DNA from: Doryteuthis pealeii
Lineage: Eukaryota > Mollusca > Cephalopoda > Myopsida > Loliginidae
Assembly (NCBI GenBank): GCA_023376005.1
Contig: CM042157.1
Span: 55,318,787 to 55,382,786, forward strand
Reading direction: 5' to 3'
Length of the DNA: 64,000 nt
Part shown: in pieces, positions 1-12,880 of the stretch
Numbering within the stretch: position 1 is the first letter of the stretch
Layout of the letters: each line of letters begins with the position of its first letter
The notes under the pieces: model-generated
What the model saw: the letters and a program-made list of their open reading frames with translations, nothing else
Told to the model about the DNA's origin: nothing
The model's database searches: none
Made by a program: the position numbers and the translations under genes

Positions 1-629
1 ACATACAGGCAGGCAGGCAGACATACATACAGAATCTTTCATATATATATATATATATAATAAACAAAATGTGACTTGGGTCAGCCATTGAGCTCTGGAT
101 AGATAATTGGGATTAGGGGAAAAGTGAGTTTGCCAAGCTAATTATTTTTTTTTTTAAATAAATACAACCGGAGATTCTAAAAAAACACAACATTAGAATC
201 ATTTTGTAAGATTTCTAAGAAAGGGAACTTTTGACTTAATTCAAATTTATTAAGAGCCAAGATGTTGGCCGGGTTGGCAGCTTGTGAAACTTGACAAATC
301 CATTTCAAACTGTCAAATCTCTCTCCCTCTCTCTGTCTCTCTCTCTCTCATTGAGAAACTTACATTTATAATGAGGAGGTAATCAAGATATACAAAGGGA
401 GTGGTGAGAGTGATAGGCAGAAAGTGAAGTGAGAGACTGGTTTGTTTTTAACTTAATTGCAAATTAGAACTAATTAGAACCAATTAAAATGGAATTTTTT
501 TCAAACACAACTCAATTCTAGAACTAAGGAATAATTTGGTATGATTTTCGTGTCTTTAAACTAAACAGTAAAAAAGCCTTTAAATGACAAACATTGATTC
601 ACTCAGCTTTAGTATAATAATAATAATAA

Positions 630-667
<38 letters not shown>

Positions 668-2552
668 TGCATAATAATATTTCTTTTTTTTTTATCTGCT
701 CAAGTTCCAAACTGCCTTCATTTCCTTTTTATTTCATAATTGTTTATTTGAAGTTATGTTTTTCTATAAAAAAAAATTACATCATTCTATGTGATAATAA
801 CTGCAGTGCAAATGTAACAACTAATCACACAAAAAATAAAATCAACCATTCAAGTTAAAATTCCAGATAAGAATTTTTGTATTCACTTCACATTAAATGC
901 TTTTTGGTAAAAGCATGAATCAATCTCATCTCCCCTCAGATAAAATAGCAAGGCAGACTCAGCTCCCTGGTGTTACACTCAGCCAGTGTCCATTTTTTTT
1001 TTTTTACCTTGATAACAAGATTTGACTAACTGCTTACCTTACAGACATGGTGGTGGGTAGGTCATATGACCCCTTCAGACCAATTAGAACACACCACAAA
1101 AAGTGGCCCAAAGCACATAAATACACCAAAATTTCCTCTTTCTCCCTCTTCTTTCGGTGGACCAGGCGCCGAGTCACTCAATATTATCCCCCCCCCCTTT
1201 TGTAGCAAGGTCACACCAACAGACACAAAATACACATGGCAAACATTCAACCAAACCATTTATTAAATAGCTCTCACAGCATCACCAACTCGCACGCATG
1301 GCTATTTTTAATTTTGTGGCTAATTTGCAAATAGAACTCTACACAACTGTCCAGACAACATAAATGTACAACATAGCAATTCCATAGGTCTCTTACAGTT
1401 TGCAGAAAATACAGCATAAAGACCCCTTCCTAAATAGCCATATTCCATTATGGTGCCAACCTGTATTGATCCCACTTTCCAAGTATACACATGCAGTATA
1501 TGAAAGCCTTACACAGTCATATCCACACTCATATGTGCAGCATATCAACTCCTATTATGGCTCTATCTATGACCAGCACAAATAAGATCACTCTGCCACC
1601 CAACAAATACAATGTAACTAAAGAAAAATTACAAGCCATGCTTTAAACCCCAAACTTTCTTTTCCTTCTGCTACTGTCTTTCATGCCACCTTTCAACTAT
1701 ATGAATTGCTTGTTTTTATAGCATCAAAAATATATCTTTCTTTGTTAATGTTTGTTTGTTTGTTATTCATTTGTTTAACAATATACCATGAACAATGAGT
1801 GATAGTGTTGTTCTTGTCAGAACTGCCTTCTCTTCTTCACTCTCTCTTTCTCCTCTCTTGCCATGCATAAATATAACACTAGCTCTGGTGGTTGGCAACC
1901 AGTCTAGGAGTAATAAAACTGAATTTAAAAGTAGATGGGCATATGGTTTGCAACTACATAAACCACAGCTCCATCACATGGTGAAAGTGCAGCCCTATGC
2001 TCAACAAGGTGTCTACAGGCTGTTCTTATGTGATAGCAATGGGATTATTTCAAAGATTGTTGGAATTTTTCCTAAAGATTATTATACATTTAGCTACAAA
2101 CATATGTCAACCTAATATGTCATCTACAACAGTGAATAAAATTCTCAGTCAGTCTTTGTAACTGTCAGCTCTTCACATCTTATAAAATATCCTTTTGAAA
2201 ACATCTTCTAAGTTGTATTTGATATTTTTATTAGGGGAATAAAAATACATATTCTGTTCTTTAAAAATTATTGTTTTCCTGATTGTTAACAAAACTGAAC
2301 ACTGAATTATATCATTACAGTTTTAGAGATCAAGTTCCATTTTATTATCAAAGGCAAACAAACATGGCTACCTTTATATTAAAAACTAAATTTTCACCTG
2401 ATGACAACAAACTCTTTAACTTAGTTTTGTCTTCTTTAATTTATTGTATTTCTTTTCATTTTCATTTTTCTTTGTTGACACAAAACTCTATTGTTATTTT
2501 CATGGACAAACTTGAAATTTTATTAACAGTGAAAGATTTAATCTATCTGCAT

Positions 2553-3044
2553 GGTGAGTCAAAAGTTTTGCAATATTTTGGTATGTGCTAATATCATATG
2601 ACTGAAGCAGTTCAAGCCATGTGAGGCACCTGCTGGAGTTGGTAGTATCATGGTAGTTAGTGTGCTAACACATTGTACATTGCTTCATTCCATGTATGAT
2701 TTGAAAACCATACAGATGAATGTACAATACAGGTTAATTCAAGAAAAATGGAAGCAACCAAAAACTTTTGTTATATAAAAGGTAAAGATGCAGTACATCA
2801 CAGTACAGTAAGTAACTAGATGGTTTTTGCTCAAGTCACAAAAACCTTGACGATCAGGAAAGATCAGGTAGGCTTAAAACTATGGATTCTAAGGCCATGA
2901 TCTAAGCTAAAGTGACAAATCCGGTGAGTAACACAGTGTAGGGTTAAGCTTACCATCTCACACTCTAGTATCGTACATTTCATAACCTTGGCTGCCAAAT
3001 TATGCCTCACATTGCCAAAATATTGCAAAACTCTTAACTTATCC
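2553..3044 (+). mobile_element. Deleted mariner element, copy 1
   Basis: Ends are inverted: GGTGAGTCAAAAGTTTTGC at 2553 and GCAAAACTCTTAACTTATCC at about 3025-3044. Between them, traces of a mariner transposase N terminus are followed directly by the right end, so the catalytic part is gone. It is more eroded than the copy at 16081. Confidence 0.75.
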
Positions 3045-3110
3045 GAGTAATTTTCCTTCTGAAAAGAATTTCGGATAATTATTCATACTATTGTTAATTT
3101 TTTACTTGTG

Positions 3111-4195
3111 GGTAATTCCATATCAAATCATCCAGGTCATGTCACCCATCTACTTCAATTTTTCTGAAATTTTGTCTAATTGTGGATTATGATGAAGTTA
3201 GACATCCCAAAAATTTGAGCTTCCAATTCCAAAAATTGACAGTTATGCCAATTTTTAGCTCTCCAAATTTGAGAGTGGTTGCGAAAAATGGTGACTTTTT
3301 GTAACCTATTTTTGTCTGTAAAATGATTTCTAGAGCTTCCCTACGATTAAAAATTGGTTTATAAAAGCATTTGTGCCTAAGGAATCCGAAAATGCTATAA
3401 AGAATAGCTTTAAAGTCAGCCAATTTTGAGTTATTGATGATTTCTGATTTTTTTCATAGCAAGATCAATATCCTGATGTGCCACTGCATCTACCACAAAA
3501 AAATTTTTCTATTCTTATTTCACATATATTGAATATTATTATACCAAAAAGATACTTTGATATCTGCTCAGAACCAAAGCTACAATATTTTGCAAAAATT
3601 TGTTAATATTTTGTACTTCAATTTTTCTGAAATTTTGTTTATGTGTGGACTATCCTAAAGTTAGACAATCCCAAAATTTGAGCTTCCAATTCCAAAAATT
3701 GGTGGAGTTATGGTGATTCTAAAAATCAACATAACTCTCCAAATTTGGGTGGGGGCCGCGAAAAATGGCAACTTTTTGTAATCTATTTTTGTCTATAAAA
3801 TGAGTTCTAGAGCATCCCCATGACTAAAAATTGGTCTATAGAAGCTTTTATGTTCAAGGAATCCACAATGCTATCAAAAAAGTCTTAAAATCAACCAATT
3901 TTAAGTTATTAATGATTTTTGATTTGCAAAATTCTAACTGATGTTGTAGCTTCATTTCTGAGAAAATATCAAACTATCTTTTTGGTACAAATAATATTCA
4001 GTATATGTGAAATAATAATAGAAAAAATTTTTTGTCATAGATGCAGTGCTATTCAGATATTGATCTTGCTAGAAAAAAATCAGAAATCATCAATAATTTA
4101 AAATTAGTTGGCTTTAAGATTTTTTTTATAGAATTTTCGGATTCCTTAGGCAAAAATGCTTTTATGAACCAATTTTTAGTAGTATTCTTTTTCAG
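3111..4195. repeat. Foldback element family F1, right end missing
   Basis: Same architecture as the element at 52.6 kb: a left arm (3111-3480), a second left-arm block (3605-3935), then an inverted arm (3935-4195) ending before the outer terminus. Left end GGTAATTCCATATCAAATC. Any open frames here are by-products of the repeat. Confidence 0.85.
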
Positions 4196-5572
4196 TAATA
4201 ATATTAGTAGCATTGTTTTATTTTACATAAATCATAGCCATAATCATTATTAATTTTGACTAGTATTTTTTAATCTAAATTTTTCATTATTTTATTGCAA
4301 GATAAATTAAGATGGAAGAAAATTTGAACCAAAAGGAATAATAATGGTTGACAATGATTAATTTAAAAATAAAAAGATTTTAAGAATTTGTTCAGAAACC
4401 TAGATATTTCACAAATATTATAAACATTAACCTTTATCATATTAGTTTCAATTCTAAAAAGCTAATATTCAAGATAATTTCTAAATTAAAATTTAAGAAA
4501 ACTTTCTGAAATACAACCAGACTCCCTAAAGAGAACCACAAAAATTCATTTTTCAAAATAACTTTTAATACATAGCTAAATTGAATTTTACTTACATATT
4601 TAAACAAATGAATCTTGATAAAAAAAATGAACTAAAAACAGTTGATCTTGATGTTTTATGGGTGGACTATGAAAAGTCAACAATTATTGTCTAACATTTT
4701 AAAACTACTTTCATTTAATAACATTTTGCAAATGAGCAACTCCTAAATGTTCAACTAAATTGATAAACTCAGTTTTAATAATTAAGAAAGAAAACTCAAA
4801 TTTAAGTCAATTAAAAAAGTAGAAACTTTTACAAACAGTTCATAAAAATAAAGTTATACAGTTATATATTTTATAATGTTTTGTTAGATTTTTACAAACC
4901 TTGGAAAACTCAATCTTTTCAGTTCCAAATATGTCTCCAGGCATTTATGAATGGAATCCAATAATGCATTATTATTTTGGAATGCTTCTAGTAATCCTGA
5001 AATGGTATGACATCATTTTCATTGAAATTTTTCTTTGAGGATAAAAATCAAATGATCAACTTTCTCATAACATTTCCAGTAAAAACTAACAAAACAATGT
5101 TATATAAAAGAAGAAAATGTAATTTTATCTCTCAATCAATAATAACATTGGAATTGAATCTAGTTCTATAATGCTGTATATCAAAGGAATTGGTATAGTG
5201 GTTTGAAGGTAGAACACAACTCCCTCTGAACCCAAATAGAAAACCCACCCTGTCAGTCAGTCTTAGAATATACTGACTGCATTCCCTGCAGAGGGGTAAC
5301 CACCTAACCAAGGTTACCCAAGCATGACATAAAACTGCTTCTGGTCTACCCTGACCCAGAATGTAATACCTGTTAGGATCTCATCTACATGTGAAATAGA
5401 TAATGAAGTGTTTACCTGTTTAAAAGGATTGTGAAAATGATTTTTGTATCTTATATAATAGTAGACTATAATTGTTAAACTGACTTTGGCATAAAATAAT
5501 CCAATAAGGGTTGACAGGCTTTAAAGTCAACTAAAAGGAAAGTGTACAACTACAAAAATGTGAAGACATGCT

Positions 5573-5850
5573 TAGTGTAATGGTTATTATCATAGGAAAT
5601 AGAATCAACAACTCAAATTCAAATCCTGGACGAAGCTGTTTGTGTTTCACTTTGTGCTAATGCCCTTGAATCCATCTCTTCTCCTTCTAACAATGGATAA
5701 ATAGTAAGGGAATACTGGGTTCTTTAGCCTTGGTAAGGTAACCAGTTTATTTAAAGGAAAACTCTGAATTTAAACCAGCTGGACTCCACTTAAAAATTGA
5801 CCTTGTGTCACATCCTGCTCATGATGGAGGAGTTGGGTAAATATATACAC
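5573..5850 (+). repeat. tRNA-derived SINE, family 2, plus-strand copy
   Basis: Box A-like TAGTGTAATGGTTAT at 5573 and box B-like CAAATTCAAATCCTGG at 5614. The body contains CTAATGCCCTTGAATCC, GGTTCTTTAGCCTTGGTAAGG and GACCTTGTGTCACATCCTGC. The other copies of this family in the window are on the minus strand. The head resembles tRNAs of the AGTGTAATGGT type. Confidence 0.7.
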
Positions 5851-6289
5851 ACAGAAATTCAAATAGAATGTTCATTGCCTCCTATACCAGTAAATAGTGT
5901 GGATATAATAAAACTTCATTTTTTATCAATCATTAACCCTATTCTTCCTTTGTCATAAATATTAATTGTGAACCTTTATGTAAAACTGTCTTATTGGAAA
6001 TTGATTTTAAATAATAATATATAATTGATGAAATGGGTATAGCCACATGATTATAAAAGGGCAAAGATATAATGGAAAATTATGAAAAGGTTTTGAAAGA
6101 CAACTAATCTGCATTTATAAAACTATTAATTTTCTTTGAAGTTTAAGATTTGATCCGACTCAATATGGCTATTTAATTGGTCAATCTTTATTAATCAATA
6201 TTGGCCATTTTTTTTTTGATTTCTTATAAATTCCTAATCAAGTGAAAGCCAGACAACAGTTACTTATCATGATAGCAAGTGGATTTGAT

Positions 6290-6610
6290 TGATTTTAATG
6301 GCAACCCATCTAGAGGTTAGAGAATTGTGTTCATTGTATGTTCATTTTTACATTTTTTGTGTAGTTGTTTCTTAAGAGTTTTTCTTTTTTTTTTACAGTC
6401 CTATCATATACAAATAATTTCAGAGTGGACATGGATTAATGGCAATGAAGGGGTTCTCCACAACTACCCCAGATCTCCAGAACTGGAGACTCATTATCAG
6501 ATATAGTTAAGTGTTATACTCAGGACACACTTTTTGGGAGGGTGGAGAGTCTTGCCTCTCTACATGGGATACAGTCCATATATTCTAAACCCTGATGACA
6601 GAATGGGCTA
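6290..6610 (+). repeat. Dispersed repeat family A
   Basis: Head GATTTTAATGGCAACCC; tail with GTAATGGCAATGAAGGGG-type block (GGCAATGAAGGGGTTCTCC), a TGCAGTTAAGTGTCATA-type block and ATACAGTC-ATATTCTAA at the end. The family recurs at least ten times in the window, mostly in plus orientation, opposite to the host gene. No coding capacity or clear ends; class unknown. Confidence 0.75.
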
Positions 6611-6693
6611 CAAGTGGAGATTTGTTTTATAATATGTATGAAAACATAACTTAACCACTATTTCTCGGGATTTTTGAGATGTGGCTTGATAAT

Positions 6694-6910
6694 TAGTATT
6701 ATTTGGATTATTTTGACTATTGTCCTAATCTTCATTGTTATCTGTACAACGTTTCGGCCAATGATCCGAGTCCAAGATGGTTTCTGAGTCTGAGAAGGTT
6801 CCCAAGTCTGACAAGAAATACCTGAAGAAGGCTGGAGAGCACATCAGTCGAAACGTTGTACAGATAACCATGAAGATGAGGATGATAGTTCCGAATAATC
6901 CAAATACTAC
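6694..6910. repeat. Foldback element with 60-bp arms
   Basis: Left arm 6694-6760 and right arm 6848-6910: ATCTGTACAACGTTTCG against CGAAACGTTGTACAGAT, with ATTTGGATTATT against AATAATCCAAAT at the outer ends. The spacer is 85 bases. Confidence 0.82.
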
Positions 6911-7199
6911 TAATAACTTAAGTATTTTAATAAAAGATATTTTCACTGGCAGATGAATATTTTGTCACAAGTGAGAATTCGAGGATTTACAAATGAAGCT
7001 AAAAAATTTTGTTAAATTTTAAAAATTACCTTTCTTCTCAGTAAAATAACATTTTGTCTATGACACCAAGTATTTATATGTGACCATTTAAAGCAGCACA
7101 GGAGAATAATATAAGTTAATAAAATCAGACAATAAATGAATAAATTAATTTTTTTTTAATTAAGGTAATATTCAGCTTGGCTAATACAGACATTATCAA

Positions 7200-7470
7200 T
7201 TATATGTCCTTACCCAAACCCTCTGCTACAGACAGGATGTGACAGGTTTAATAGGTTTGAATTCAGAGTTTTCCTTCTCTTAGACCAGTTACCATACCAA
7301 GGTTAAAGAGCTCAATCTGCTCTACTATCTAGCCATAGCTGGGGGGAGAATAGTTGGATGTATACCTTTCTCAATGTTCACTATGTGAAATGCCTTGTCC
7401 ATTTTAACATTGGTGGCCCTTTGCATTTCCTATGACAATAACCATTACCCAACAAGCGCCTCCTTATAAA
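7200..7470 (-). repeat. tRNA-derived SINE, family 2
   Basis: Minus-strand copy. The plus strand shows CAGGATGTGACAGGTTTAAT, CCAGTTACCATACCAAGG and, at the end, CCTATGACAATAACCATTAC, the complement of the SINE head. The box B region is partly deleted. Confidence 0.65.
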
Positions 7471-7559
7471 ACAAGTGTTGGAGTCCAAGAAAGTTGTTCA
7501 TGTTATAATCATAATAATTGCAGAAAGTTGGGGAAAATTTGATAATAAGCAAATATCTT

Positions 7560-7770
7560 TCATTAGAGACAATACACATTTGTGTATTCTTTCCTTTTCT
7601 CCTTGTAGATATTTTGTGTATATAAAATGTTAAATGTTTTTGGAATGTACAAATGAGTCTTTCTTGTCTTTCCTTTTCTTGTGTTCAGTCTTAGTATATC
7701 ACAGATATATTAATGCTAATATTGGTCTTGGAGAGTAGGGATTCAACTCAAACATCTTCCCCGCCACCAA
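7560..7770 (+). repeat. Dispersed repeat, copy 1 of 2
   Basis: Ends TATATCACAGATATATTAATGC then TAATATTGGTCTTGGAGAG. The same block is at about 20105-20215 (CTCAGATATACTAATGC, TAATATTGGTTCTTGG), with a partial copy near 19930. Confidence 0.55.
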
Positions 7771-9077
7771 CATCTCAACTGTTCAAAGACCAGAAGCAAA
7801 AATGGTCAAGAATAGGTTTTTGGAACTGTCACATGATTGTTCCTTATAATTTTATATTGCAGTTTTGAATGTTTTCACATTTAAGCAGTAATTAACCCAA
7901 TTAGGCAATTTTTTTTAAAATAAATTTATTTAAATTCTTATGGGATTTTTAAAAGAAACAAAACATTTTCACTTTAGTTTATTATTCATCATCATCATCA
8001 TCAAGTCATGCCAACAACATGGATCGCCATGATTCTTCCTCACAACTTGTCTCTATTGCCATCACTCCTGGAAGGTCCTCTGCACAGGATTTATTATCTG
8101 CACAGAGCTGAGTATGTAGGTTTTTGCTGGCAGACCCACACTGGTGTGTCCATGTATCAGTGCCCATAGGAGAATGTCACTTGCTTGCCCTTGATTTTAC
8201 AGCAGTGTCCAGCATGTCTTTTTCATCTTACTAGGATGGTTTGTGCAACAGGTGTCAAGTGGCCATACAGCTGCTCTTTTGGGAGGTACTATTTCCAGGA
8301 TTGTTCAAAAATTATGCAACATCCTGTACAATTCCCATTAAGCTTTTTCTCCAAGCATTCTGGTAAATTTCCATTTTTTTCTTTTCTTTTTAAGTAATAT
8401 ATTCAAAGAATAAATGCCAAGTTTTATTCAATTTTTAAAAAATAATTGCACATGTCTTTTTTGACATTTTTTTTTGTGGTTTTCTGAATAGATGAGTGAT
8501 AATATAGGTAAAAATTATAGGGTTTACAATCTACCCACCTTATACCATGATTTTGGGCCAATATAGGCACCCCCTGCATTATAGCAGTAGGTACCTAAAT
8601 TGATTCAATTTTTTTTTAAATGTCTCTTTTAAACAATCTTGTCAGTTTACAGACAATGTTTATTAATAGTCACCATTTATGTCCAAGTGTTAAAGAGTTA
8701 TTAACATCATTGTCTGAAAAATCTTTATGACAATAGACAGAACTAATTATATACTTTTATATTACAAAATTTTTAATTTTCAACTTCATAGTTTCAACTA
8801 AAGCAGTCTTAATAATTACAATTATAATAAGATATTATTGGAAACATAAAAATATAAGATATTTTCCAGCAAAAGTTACTTTTTTCCAATTACTGCAACT
8901 TTTTGATATTAAAGTAACTTTGGATAAAACAAATAAATAATATAACTAAACAGTCTCCATTAATGTAGGCAAGAAAATAGCTAATTAATTAAAAGCAGTG
9001 AAAAATATATCTATTGATTATGTAATTCTAATAATTTTTAAGTGATACATGAAAATATATATTAAAATAAAACATAC

Positions 9078-9258
9078 CTGGTTGCAGACAAGCTCTTAAA
9101 GCACGAGGCCGAGCATAAACTTGTCTCATAATACCTTTGTAGCTTTTATCAACATGACGAAATAATTTTCCTTCATTTGGTAGCTGCCGGTTAATATCAG
9201 GAGCAGTAAAAATGCTCTCCAAATAGAGCCACATTTTTTGACATTGCAGCCACATATC
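9078..9258 (-). CDS. DNAH6: Dynein heavy chain exon 17 of 17 visible (linker)
   Basis: Residues 772-831, DMWLQCQKMWLYLESIFTAP, then LPNEGKLFRHVDKSYKGIM and ALRACLQP. WLYLESIF-x-DI is another hallmark of the linker. The acceptor is TTTGTTTCTAG and the donor GTATGT after CAG. It ends one base into a codon. No continuing exon is visible in 1-9077, so the next intron is longer than 9 kb. Confidence 0.95.
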
Positions 9259-9543
9259 CTAGAAACAAAAGTCATAAATTTTAATGTGTGTGTGCCACCA
9301 AATCTTCAAGGAATCTGGACTTTATTTGAATAAAAAAGCTGATTATATTAATATTTATAAATATGTCATAAATCTTATTTGCATGAAATTTTAGGGGGTG
9401 GGGTCTTTCATTCAAGCTTTCAGGAATCAATAGATTTAAATAAAAGTACAATGTGAATAAAATAAATAACTTTTTTCTGTTAACTTATATACTACTCCTA
9501 ATAATTAACAATTAATCTTAAATCAGAGTTTTGAAGCACTCAC

Positions 9544-9756
9544 CAAAGTCTTGCTAAAGATCTCCAACCGTGCCTGCCATTCATCTACCTTTACTTTAAT
9601 TGGAGCAACATAGCGAGAACTTGCAATAGTGGCAATATTGATGATACTATCATCAAGGATTTGTTGAACATCATCTGTTCCACCCAAAATGAAGACATCA
9701 TCTTGATCTTTGAAAGGAAGTATAATAAAATCAGTCTTTTTCCAAGAGTCCTCTAC
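9544..9756 (-). CDS. DNAH6: Dynein heavy chain exon 16 of 17 visible (linker)
   Basis: Residues 701-771, VEDSWKKTDFIILPFKD then FILGGTDDVQQILDDS, NIATIASSRYVAPIK and VDEWQARLEIFSKTL. The LGGTDD-x-LDD block is a strongly conserved linker motif. The NIATIASSRYV wording is what makes me favour the DNAH6 class over the DNAH1/3/7/12 classes. The acceptor is ATTTTTCAG and the donor GTGAGT. Phase 0 at both ends. Confidence 0.95.
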
Positions 9757-9961
9757 CTGAAAAATAAATTATTAGAATAATAACTGCATTTTACTTTGTC
9801 TACAGCACAGGATTATTATAGAAAAACAACATCTAAAATATTATCTTGTAATATAGAAATACTTTTATCAAGAATGTATTACATTCAGTGCAAATGCAGA
9901 CAAATTTATAATTATTAAATTAATAAGAGGTACCATTTTTGATAGAATAAAGTTATATATG

Positions 9962-9962
<1 letters not shown>

Positions 9963-10009
<47 letters not shown>
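9963..10009. repeat. (TA)n microsatellite at the LINE 5' end
   Basis: About 47 bases of TA repeat immediately before the LINE. Confidence 0.9.
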
Positions 10010-10013
<4 letters not shown>

Positions 10014-10064
10014 CAAAAAGCCTCCAGCAGTTCGGCTCGCAAGCTGTAATGTTAGGACCATGTG

Positions 10065-10950
10065 TCCTGGACTATCAGAACTACAAGAGGTCAATGATGC
10101 CTGCAAGGACTGCCATCATTGACAAAGAACTCTCCCGGCTAAACATTGACATGGCGTGGCTTCAGGAAACCCGCCTGGCTGGAAATGGCCAAATCAAGGA
10201 GGCAAACTTCACCTTCTTCTGACAGGGAAAACCCACAAGTGAACCTCGACAGCACAGGGTCGGCTTCGCTGTAAAAAATAGCCTTATCCCTTGCATTGAA
10301 CCCCCATTAACTGGTAGAGATAGAATCATCACCCTTCGGATGGGAATGCCTGCAAGACCAGCAACCATCATCAGCGCATATGCCCCAACACTCTATACTG
10401 CCCCTGAAGAAAAAGATGAGTTCTTCAAGAACCTGAGCACAGTGATAACCCAGATCCTGACTACCGAGGACCTTTACCTGCTCGGTGACTTCAACGCAAG
10501 TGTGGGAGCTGACCACAAGGCTGGCCCACTTGCCTTGGCGTTTATGGGTGGGGCAAGATAAATGAGAATGGCCCAGATTGCTAGAGCTGTGCTGCTACCA
10601 AGGCCTATGCATGACAAACACCTACTTTAGGTGCAAGGACATCCACCAAGTGTCATGGAGACACCCACGCTCTCACCTCTGGCATCAGCTAGATCTTGTC
10701 ATCACCAGGTGCGCGAATCTTGCAAAAATCCTTCACACCCGCACATACCATAGTGCAGACTGCGACTCGGATCACTCCCTGGTTGCCAGCAGAGTACAAA
10801 TGACACCCAGAAAGATTCACTACACAAAAACGAGGGGGCGACCACACATCAACATGTGCTGCATAGGAAACAAGGAAAAGACAATAATTCTTAGGCGGTC
10901 TCCAAGAAGTTCTCACAAACAAGGCACTGTCGAAAGAAGAAGCCTCCATT
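10065..10950 (+). pseudogene. LINE endonuclease domain, interrupted
   Basis: Exonuclease-endonuclease-phosphatase fold that nicks target DNA. Visible motifs are LQETRLAG, GDFNASVGADH and SDHSLVASR, covering the metal-binding and catalytic Asp/Asn/His positions. A stop codon at 10219-10221 follows FTFF. The GDFNA block then ends in a stop at 10559-10561 and resumes in another frame at 10578, giving at least two lesions. Confidence 0.85.
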
Positions 10951-11071
10951 GATGCAAAGTGGTCTCACCACAGAGATGCCATCTACAACACTGCTATCAC
11001 CACCTATGGTAAAAAGGAGTGGCAAAATGAGGACTGGTTCAAGGCCCACTGGGAAAAAATGAAACCTGCAG

Positions 11072-12880
11072 TTGAGGCCAAGACAGCCCTCCTGGCATAC
11101 AAGGTTGCACCTAGCCAAAAACACACTTGACGCCTGGAGGAGTGCCAGAAACAAAGCTAAGAGGGTTGCTCGACACTGCGCCAACACCTACTGGCTGAAC
11201 CTGTGCAGCGGCATAGTGACAGCTGCCAACACAGGAGATGTAAGGGGCTTGTACGAGGGCATCAAAAGAGCTACAGGCCCACCCATAACAAAGACTGCAC
11301 CTCTAAAAGATAAAACGGGAGGAGTCATCACTGACAAAGGGAAGCAGCTGCAATGCTGGGTTGAGCACTACCTGGAACTGTATGCAACCCAAAACGAAGT
11401 GACAGAAAATGCCCTAACCACCATATCTGATCTACCAGAAATGAATGAGTTGGATACACTACCAACGGTTGAAGAGCTTGACAAAGCCATCGACCGCCTA
11501 GCTGATAGGAAAGCAACAGGGAGTGATGGCATACTGGTAGAGGTCTTGAAAAGCAGGAAGGCAGCGCTGCTCCAACCACTATTAACTACTCTACAGCTGT
11601 TAGGAACAAGGACACATCCCTCAGAACATGTGGGATGTTACCATCGTCACCTATACAAAAACAAAGGAGATCGGAGCAACTGCAAAAATTACTGGGGCAT
11701 TTCACTTCTCAGCATAGTTGGAAAAGTTTTGCAGACTCTTGCATCTATCAGGAGTCAGTGTGGTTTCCGAGAAAACCGGTCAACTGTGGACATAATCTTC
11801 TCTCTATGCCAGCTACAGGAAGAGTGCTAGGAACAGCAGATGCCACTATATACCGCATTCATAGACCTAACAAAGGCATTCAACCTAGTCAGTCAAATCA
11901 GACTTTTTAAACTGCTACAGAAGATAGGCTACCCGCCCAGACTTCTAGGAATCATTAGCTCTTTCCATGCAAACATGCACAGCACAGTTTGTTTTAATGG
12001 TTCAACATCCAAGGCATTTCCAGTCAGCAGCGGAGTGAAGCAGGGCTGTGTCTTTGCACCTACACTGTTCGGATAATCTTCTCCCTGCTCCTCTAGTATG
12101 CCTTCAAGGACTGCAGCAAGGGTGTCCACATACACACCAGGGCTGACAGCAAGTTGCTCAACATCGCTCGCCTTAGAGCTAAGACCAAAGTCATGAAGGT
12201 CCTCATCTGGGAATTGCTATTCGTCGTTAATGCAGCCTTAACATCACACACTGAGCACGCCCTGCAACAGCTTGTCAGTCGACTCACACAGGCATGCAGG
12301 GAGTTTGGTCTTACCATAAGTCTAAATAAAACAAAGGTCATGGCACAAGGTGTAGACAACCCTCCAAACATCGACATCAATGGACACAGCCTGGAAGCAG
12401 TGGAGAACTTCAAGTACCTTGGGTCCACCATTGCCAATTCAGTCTCCACTGACGATGACATCAACAGCAGAAGCGGCAGTTATGGCAAAAATGAGCCAGC
12501 GAGTATGGGACAATGCTAGTCTTACCAAGAAAAACAAACTATGCGTCTACAGAGCGTGTGTTCTCAGTAATCTCCTATACAGTAGCGGAGCCTGGATCAC
12601 GTACTCACACCACGTGAAGAAACTGGACAGCTTTCACCTCAGATGCCTACACCGCATTCTACACATTCACTGGCAGGACAAAGTGTCCAACACAGAAGTG
12701 CTGGAACGAGCAAACGTAAACAGCATGCCTGCCATCATCTGCGAGAGACGCCTGTGTTGGCTTGGTCACTTCAGGAGGACAAAGGCCGAATCCCCAAAGA
12801 CCTACTGTATGGTGAACTAGTAAAGGGCACCAACCGGTAGGGAGACCACGCCTATGCTTCAAAGATGTCTGCAAGAGACA
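11072..12880 (+). pseudogene. LINE reverse transcriptase, interrupted
   Basis: Reads in pieces over three frames. Early blocks contain LADRKATGSDGILVEVLK near 11495 and CQLQEEC near 11810. After a frame change, FIDLTKAFNLVSQIRLFKLL and SSGVKQGCVFAPTLFG follow to a stop at 12074-12076. From 12154 a segment with LNKTKVMAQG and FKYLGSTIANS appears, then a piece with RRLCWLGHFRR near 12755. These are the standard order of RT thumb and connection motifs in this kind of LINE. Confidence 0.85.

Larger units (their letters stand above)
1..9077 (-). other. Intron downstream of the last visible dynein exon
   Basis: No exon is recognisable. It holds (GGCA)n and (TA)n tracts at 1-60, a (TC)n stretch at 311-350, (AT)n at 631-667, a mildly GC-richer patch at 1030-1250, the deleted mariner, an F1 foldback, family-2 SINEs, a family-A repeat and the 6.7-kb foldback. 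A minus-strand family-A piece lies at about 5220-5300. 4200-5170 and 8400-9000 show only AT-rich sequence. 7985-8300 is a GC-richer stretch of unknown type. Confidence 0.7.

Noticed and set aside
1062..1266. Overlapping open frames on both strands
   Set aside because: No motif, no exon borders that fit the dynein phases, and C-rich runs; probably part of an unidentified repeat.
3187..4253. Short open frames on both strands
   Set aside because: They lie in the inverted arms of foldback F1 and arise from low-complexity repeat sequence.
1..9077. Search for the next dynein exon
   Set aside because: No minus-strand frame with a two-base start, AG acceptor and linker-like sequence was found.
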